NCBI GenBank assembly: GCA_030612485.1
Contig: JAUWNS010000002.1
Span: 1 to 41,725, forward strand
DNA from: Candidatus Bipolaricaulota bacterium
GTDB lineage: Bacteria > Bipolaricaulota > Bipolaricaulia > UBA7950 > UBA9294
Direction: 5' to 3'
DNA: 41,725 nucleotides
Shown piece by piece: positions 40,484 through 41,725 of this stretch; within the stretch, counting starts at the first letter, position 1; each line of letters opens with the position of its first letter. The notes under the pieces were generated by a model. It was not told where the DNA came from. It worked only from the letters and a program-made list of their open reading frames with translations, and made no database searches. The translations under genes and the position numbers were made by a program.

Positions 40484-41725
40484 CTATGGTAGCTGCAACC
40501 AAGCAGGGGGAGAAGTAGCGCTGGACAATCTTGTCCCTTGGATTGATCTTGCTGATTCTTTCTGTTCGCCCTGCCTTGGTATGCTGGCAACCGGGCCGAT
40601 GTGTTCCGCTAGCACAAGCCGCGAGGCGGCATCATGGAAAATGGAACCTGCCGTGTAACCGCCCCACACAGGTGTCGTCTTCACCTCATCGAGAACGACG
40701 AGCGCAAGGTAGGTCGGCTCGTCAGCCGGGAGGAACCCAACGAAGAGAGAGGTGTACTTACCATCCACATAGCCTCGTCCGGGCAAGGCCTTCTGCGCCG
40801 TCCCGGTCTTCCCTGCAACATCGAATCCAGGGAGGTCCGCGTAGGTTCCGGTTCCACTCTCGACGACCGTGCGCAGCAACCCCCGCATGGTGGCACAGCT
40901 CTCCTGCGAGGCGACGTGCCGCAGGACGACCGGCTCGCTGGCCATCTGCCCTTCTGCTCCAAGACCTTGGACGATCCGCGGGGTGAGAAGATAGCCGCCG
41001 TTTGCCACCACGGCCATCCCCCGTGCGAGTTGGATCCCGGTTACGCCGACCGACTGCCCGATCGAGGTGGCAGCGAGGGCGAGCTTGGACCAGTCCTTGA
41101 CGTCACGCAGGATCCCGTGCTCCTCGCCGGGAAGCTCGATCCCTGTCTTTTCACCGAATCCAAGGTCGACGAGGGCATGGTAGAGTCGCTCCTCCCCTAG
41201 TCTCTGCGCCACCCGGATCATTGCGGTGTTGACCGAGTATTCGATCGTCTTGGCGAAGGTAACGGTTCCAAATGACTCGTTATCCGAGTTGTGCATCGTG
41301 TGCCCGGCGATACGTATCCCATCGTTTCCGTTGAACGTATCCTCGGGACGCACCGCACCGCAGTCGAGGGCGGCCAGCCCAGTGAGTGCCTTGAATGATG
41401 ATCCCGGTTCGAAGAGGAATGAGACCGCCAGATTCCGCCTTTCCTCCGCGGTCGATCTCCAGAAATAATTGAGGTCGTAACGATGATCCTGTGCCATCGC
41501 CAGGAGATCTCCGGTTTTCGGGTCGAGGAGAACGATGAACCCGGTGTTAGCCCGAAAACGCGCCACCCCGGCATCGATCTCCTCCTCACAGACAAGCTGC
41601 AAGCGCGCGTCGATCGTTAAATAGAGATCCTCCCCAGGGATCCCCTCCTCGATCGTCTCGGTGCTATAGGTCCGCCCATCCGCCCCTTTGAGGACGTGAA
41701 GCAGCGTTGGAGTTCCGGAGAGGGC
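40484..41725 (-). CDS. Class B penicillin-binding protein / FtsI-type transpeptidase (N-terminus beyond window)
   Basis: 413 visible residues; the frame is open to 41725, so the transmembrane and N-terminal parts lie outside. LYLTIDARLQLVCEEEID is the usual entry to the transpeptidase domain. The SxxK serine is in EPGSSFKALTG, SxN in YSVNTAMIRVA, and KTG in VAGKTGTAQK. It crosslinks peptidoglycan, as FtsI/SpoVD- or PBP2-type enzymes do. The C-terminal tail (SIPRQGEQKESARSIQGTRL) is low-complexity, and no PASTA domains follow. Confidence 0.92.
   Translation of the reverse strand, partial: ALSGTPTLLHVLKGADGRTYSTETIEEGIPGEDLYLTIDARLQLVCEEEIDAGVARFRANTGFIVLLDPKTGDLLAMAQDHRYDLNYFWRSTAEERRNLAVSFLFEPGSSFKALTGLAALDCGAVRPEDTFNGNDGIRIAGHTMHNSDNESFGTVTFAKTIEYSVNTAMIRVAQRLGEERLYHALVDLGFGEKTGIELPGEEHGILRDVKDWSKLALAATSIGQSVGVTGIQLARGMAVVANGGYLLTPRIVQGLGAEGQMASEPVVLRHVASQESCATMRGLLRTVVESGTGTYADLPGFDVAGKTGTAQKALPGRGYVDGKYTSLFVGFLPADEPTYLALVVLDEVKTTPVWGGYTAGSIFHDAASRLVLAEHIGPVASIPRQGEQKESARSIQGTRLSSATSPPAWLQLP

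Overview
The window reads as a chromosomal segment of a bacterium from a poorly cultivated lineage. Strong GGAGG ribosome-binding sites and sigma70-type promoters are common. There are clear signs of a two-membrane envelope: secreted proteins with cleavable signals, and a 436-residue beta-rich protein ending in Phe like an outer-membrane barrel. The mix of ThyX, a stand-alone Xpt, a GSI-alpha-like glutamine synthetase and many Ig/thrombospondin-3 surface proteins would fit a candidate phylum such as Bipolaricaulota (Acetothermia). That placement is an inference from gene content, not shown by a marker gene.

Layout. (1) 1-7100, minus strand: a surface and secretion block. A sigma70 promoter (4291-4319), a cyclic-di-GMP-I riboswitch (4173-4248) and an intrinsic terminator (4088-4123) precede a putative outer-membrane barrel gene and a large Ig/TSP3 protein cut by the window edge. 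Behind them lie a secreted PLD-lamin-tail protein, a degenerate SNase-like secreted protein and a possible 29-30 aa membrane peptide. (2) 7559-11204, plus: a three-gene molybdenum hydroxylase operon (FAD, 2Fe-2S, Mo subunits) joined by ATGA overlaps. (3) 21741-11334, minus: a nine-gene sugar operon with sugar-binding protein, ABC ATPase, permease, GATase1-like protein, DhaK, DhaL, transaldolase, transketolase and LacI regulator. One TTGACA-17-TATCTT promoter carries a perfect 20-bp operator at the start site, and a strong hairpin terminator after the first gene should make binding protein exceed the rest. (4) 22024-25018: a lipoprotein, a PKD-TlpA protein, then a decayed patch with a vapC tail, an IS30 remnant and a ribbon-helix-helix gene. 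(5) 25309-28965, minus: glutamine synthetase and a ClpB-like AAA+ protein without the coiled-coil M domain, behind a CIRCE-like operator. (6) 29303-36378, plus: a defence and accessory island with a NotI-family endonuclease, an adenine methylase, GNAT, AlkD-like, isochorismatase-like, HigA, a nucleotidyltransferase pair, small ORFs and an Ig/choice-of-anchor protein. Three imperfect palindromes in it have the architecture of integron attC sites. (7) 36796-41725, minus: nucleotide metabolism (guaA, xpt, thyX, dcd) and the C-terminal part of a class B penicillin-binding protein.

The most unusual points are the c-di-GMP riboswitch over a surface-protein operon, the attC-like cassette cluster without an integrase (one attC apparently split by a higA module), the dihydroxyacetone-centred transketolase/transaldolase operon, and the M-domain-less ClpB. 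No rRNA, tRNA or CRISPR array was seen.
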